From: Gyrodactylus bullatarudis
Taxonomy: Eukaryota; Platyhelminthes; Monogenea; Gyrodactylidea; Gyrodactylidae
Length of the DNA stretch: 64,000 nucleotides
Direction: 5' to 3'
NCBI GenBank assembly: GCA_012064415.1
Contig: SSNU01000162.1
Location: forward strand, 133,286-197,285
Below the pieces are notes generated by a model that was given only the letters and a program-made list of their open reading frames with translations, searched no databases and was not told the origin of the DNA. Made by a program: the position numbers and the translations under genes. Below are positions 61,549 to 64,000 of the stretch, piece after piece. Within the stretch, counting starts at the first letter, position 1, and each line of letters begins with the position of its first letter.

Positions 61549-62876
61549 TAGGATAGTTTATGAAAATATTCTAATAATATACTCACTGAGAAAATTGATT
61601 CTAGTTGTCTTTTGCGTTCAAATTCTAATTTTAAAATAAAGGATATTTTTTTGAATTTTTATTTGAAATATTGAGTTATAAAGTAAGGCATGCAAAAATA
61701 CTATATATTTTAGCTAATTTTGTATTTAAGCTTGAAATTTTATCGTTTGACTAAAAATATGACTTTTAAATCCTTAGGTCTTTATACATCGAAGATAATA
61801 TTGACTATTTTTTGCAGTTTGTTATTGAGTACTAGGGATATTTTTGGAAAATTAGTAAATTTTTTCCTAGCACTCATTCGATAGAACATTTAAAGGCGGT
61901 TCTAATGTTGTAAAACACTAGTAGGTTCTGAGAAAGTCTTAGGGGTGTTGTAAATAGGTTGGATGATTTTCCTATCTCAATGTATTGAAAGTCAATAAAC
62001 CAATTATTTTCGAATTTTTGAAAGCTATAAATAATCAATCTTGGAATAAATTTTTGTTCAATGGAAGCTAATTATTTCTTCAAGCCAACTATATAGATCA
62101 GTTATTTTCTTGAATCAATCGAAAATACCATGGATTGTTGTAGAAAATGTAAACACTACTTAAAAGAAATGGGATTTATTTTCGTGAAAAAATGCAATTT
62201 TTTAGAACTTTGTTGTATTGACATCACCCCTAGGAAAAGGTTTAATCTAAGAGAAATTTCACACCTAAATTCCTTAAATACTAAAGCATATGTGAATTTT
62301 CAAAAAGATGTCTTAAAAATTATCCCTATTGAGTACTGTATTTTGTTTTAGCTGAATAGTTTTTAGTTACCGTTTCGAAGCTAAATCCAAAGAATAGTAA
62401 TAGTTGGCCAAATTGTCCAAGCAATAGATTATAATAGGTTAACTAATTAGTTAACCTGATATGGATTCTTATACTGTTTGTTTAAAAATGGTGATTTTGT
62501 CATTACTCGTCCTAGTAAATGTTTCTTATCATCACATTTTGAGGAATTCTTGAAACTTTCTTCGTTTAGCCAAGGTATCGAAAGAGTTAAAATTCATTGA
62601 AATTAACTGGCGCATATTCAAAATCTTTCGTTTTCAACTGTAATTTAGCAGATCAGAATCAAATTTATAACAAATAATAGTTCAATAGAATCGAGAACTT
62701 TGACTATAGAAATTTCAGAAGTAAAATGTTTAAATAAATATATATGTTGTATGCAAAAAGTGAGATACATCTAAGGTATATTATTACTAATTGAAATTCT
62801 ACTATTATTCGTACACACCCTACAAAATGGTTTGTCAAAAAGAAGGCTAGGAGCTCAAATTATGCTTATATCGAAT
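61549..62876. other. Spacer between the paralogous genes
   Basis: No supported gene apart from the MITE fragment at 62500-62590. The 73-codon plus frame at 62130-62351 (MDCCRKCKHYLKEMG) has no recognisable family or splice context. The promoter of the 60.7-61.5 kb gene should lie in the first few hundred bases. Confidence 0.4.
62500..62590. mobile_element. MITE end fragment (34056 family)
   Basis: Ends with GGTATCGAAAGAG then TTAA (62587-62590). Read in reverse complement, CTAAACGAAGAAAG and AAAATGTGATGATAA match the left 80 bp of the element at 34056. The other end is missing. Confidence 0.65.
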
Positions 62877-63218
62877 TTATTGGGTTTTTTTCACTTTTAA
62901 TGCTATCCTCATTCTTAATCGTCCGTTCAAAATAATAGCCAGGGTATCATCATAATCTAACAAGAAATCTTTCGGCTCAGCATATATTGCGTAATATTTT
63001 TTGGTGAAAATTTTCAATTCATTCTTACCCGATTTAACAGAGAATGTTTTCGGATCATTGTTGTGACTTTGGAATTCATCATACAGAGGTTGGATATCGA
63101 AATAATAGTAAAGTTGATTGGTGGTTGGATCAATCTGAACAAAATATTCTTGGTTTTGACCTGTTTGACTCATCATCTGAAATTGAGCTTGTTGTTGCTG
63201 GTACATTCTACTATACAA
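62877..63218 (-). CDS. Small paralogue of the Gln-rich protein, possible HSP20-like (novel)
   Basis: Single exon, 113 residues, no named family recognised. A short Gln/Met-rich head (MYSRMYQQQQAQFQMM, SQTGQNQ) precedes a domain of about 75 residues that aligns with the neighbour at 60718-61548. Shared landmarks are (I/F)DI..L..EF, a central K..L.I/V.I stretch, AEPKDFLLDY against CEAKDVDLTK, and NGRLRMRIALKVKK against DGKLHLQLQKK. The order and charge pattern suggest an alpha-crystallin-type beta sandwich. It lacks the long repeat tail of its neighbour. The stop codon TAA sits inside a CAATAAATT hexamer (62876-62881), so the stop and the poly(A) signal overlap. The two genes are in tandem, about 1.3 kb apart. 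Confidence 0.8.
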   Translation of the reverse strand: MYSRMYQQQQAQFQMMSQTGQNQEYFVQIDPTTNQLYYYFDIQPLYDEFQSHNNDPKTFSVKSGKNELKIFTKKYYAIYAEPKDFLLDYDDTLAIILNGRLRMRIALKVKKTQ

Positions 63219-63649
63219 ATTGAATTGCTAAATTAGATCTTATGAATTAATCACATATATTTACATTGTATATTAACGAAATGCGAAATTAAATTTGAAT
63301 ATTGCATAACTATAAACCTTTCTGATGCTGGTATGCTTTCGTAATCCTTTAAGGCCCATCTTTTTTAGTCAGTAAGAAGAACTAAAAAAACTCATGATTT
63401 AAAAAAATGTCACATCTCCCAAATCAGGGAACCGGTCTTCGTCCCAAGATGTTTAGCGGAATACACGAGTATTTTCCGAATATTTTTTGGTTTAATCATA
63501 TTGATGAATGAAAGCATGAATTAGACAGAATACTTTTATTGGTGGAAATTTTTATTTAGATTTTTGTAGAATATATTGAGTTTTAGAATTAATTTCAGAA
63601 AAATGATACTCTCTCTTGTAAATATAAAAATATTGAGTAAAAATTTAGA
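63219..63649. other. Spacer upstream of the small paralogue
   Basis: Presumed promoter of the gene at 62877-63218. No further exon is recognised. Confidence 0.35.
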
Positions 63650-64000
63650 CTCTTATTCTGGGTATTTTATGAGCCAGCAGTAGTCACTCAGACAATGATC
63701 CATGTTATCTTGTGAATATCTTTCTTCAATAAATTTCAGAGTTTGGTGCATTTTCTCACCTTGCTCATAAGAAATAGTTCCAAGGGGAACTTGATGAAAG
63801 AAATCATAATGATAACGAAGAAAATGTAGCTTAAGACTCAGAATAAGATTCCAAAAGTTCTTCAACGAGCTCTCTTGCGTTAGGGTGTCTATTATTACCG
63901 AAAAAGTTCAAGCAAAGACTTTTAAATGCTTCCCATGCTCTCACTTCTCCATCTATGAGAGAGAAACAAAATGCATCATCCTTTATCAAATCATTTATTT
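63650..64000 (-). pseudogene. Frameshifted copy of a TE-associated invertebrate ORF (partial)
   Basis: Two minus-strand frames join end to end. One spans about 64000-63835 (AWEAFKSLCLNFFGN, ARELVEELLESY), and the other spans 63865-63653 (LKLHFLRYHYDFF, EQGEKMHQTLKFIEERYSQ, LSDYCWLI). The combined pattern, AWxxFKxVxxNFLGN, ELVEELLxxY, MSLKxHFLxSHLDFF, GERFHQ, DYCW, is one I know from proteins repeated many times in arthropod and other invertebrate genomes, apparently carried by mobile elements. A shift near 63840 breaks it, and the window edge removes the N-terminal part. The host element class is not known to me. Confidence 0.68.

Noticed and set aside
62130..62351. 73-codon plus ORF starting MDCCRKCKHYLKEMG
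   Set aside because: The cysteine-rich start is eye-catching, but the rest has no domain, no signal peptide and no splice support.
1..64000. CRISPR arrays, operons, riboswitches or bacterial features
   Set aside because: The window is clearly animal nuclear DNA with spliceosomal introns; no regularly spaced direct-repeat array was found.

Overview
This is AT-rich animal nuclear DNA (roughly 70% A+T by eye) with spliced genes, long intergenic stretches and many transposon remnants. The best guess is a flatworm or a close lophotrochozoan. Three observations point that way. The first introns of two genes are only 30-38 nt while later introns of the same gene reach about 3 kb, a small-5'/large-3' gradient described for schistosome genes. 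Two short tRNA-promoter elements carry a hammerhead-ribozyme motif, as in the schistosome Sm-alpha SINE. Penelope-like and Ty3/gypsy elements are also present. The species cannot be named from the sequence, and bacteria, fungi and plants are excluded by the gene content.

Layout. 1-32 kb has no convincing multi-exon host gene and is a transposon graveyard: a hammerhead SINE (about 1.2 kb), a TA-flanked foldback element (1.5-2.2 kb), a piggyBac element with TTAA ends and a nearly complete transposase (9.4-12.7 kb), a broken Penelope-like element with RT and GIY-YIG domains (15.6-18.2 kb), a large inverted repeat (23 kb), a piggyBac-type MITE (25.3 kb) and a nested repeat cluster holding the better hammerhead SINE (26.4-26.9 kb). 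Two small spliced or secreted-peptide candidates at 19.2 kb and 24.2 kb are weak.

32.9-35.9 kb (minus) is a two-exon neuropeptide-type GPCR of the myosuppressin/FMRFamide receptor group, with a 1,978-nt intron that carries a piggyBac-type MITE. 36.3-40.5 kb is a Ty3/gypsy retrotransposon whose two 220-bp LTRs differ at one base although its coding body is full of stops, frameshifts and an RNase H deletion. 41.6-43.0 kb is a second Penelope fragment in inverted arrangement, split by a 738-bp hairpin MITE with an 8-bp target duplication.

43.5-58.9 kb (minus) is one 15-exon gene for VPS15/PIK3R4, the pseudokinase-HEAT-WD40 scaffold of the class III PI3-kinase complex; I could place every exon with consistent phase (4,623 nt, 1,540 residues). 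Head-to-head with it, 154 bp apart, is MOB3 (59.0-59.7 kb, plus), complete in two exons. The two probably share a bidirectional promoter.

60.7-63.2 kb (minus) holds two neighbouring single-exon genes that look like diverged paralogues: a Gln/Tyr/Gly-rich protein with a heptad-like QQYPGMP repeat and a shorter relative. Both share an approximately 70-residue domain whose end resembles an HSP20/alpha-crystallin strand. I know no named family for them, and they are the best candidate here for an undescribed gene family. The right edge cuts into a frameshifted copy of a repeated TE-associated ORF.
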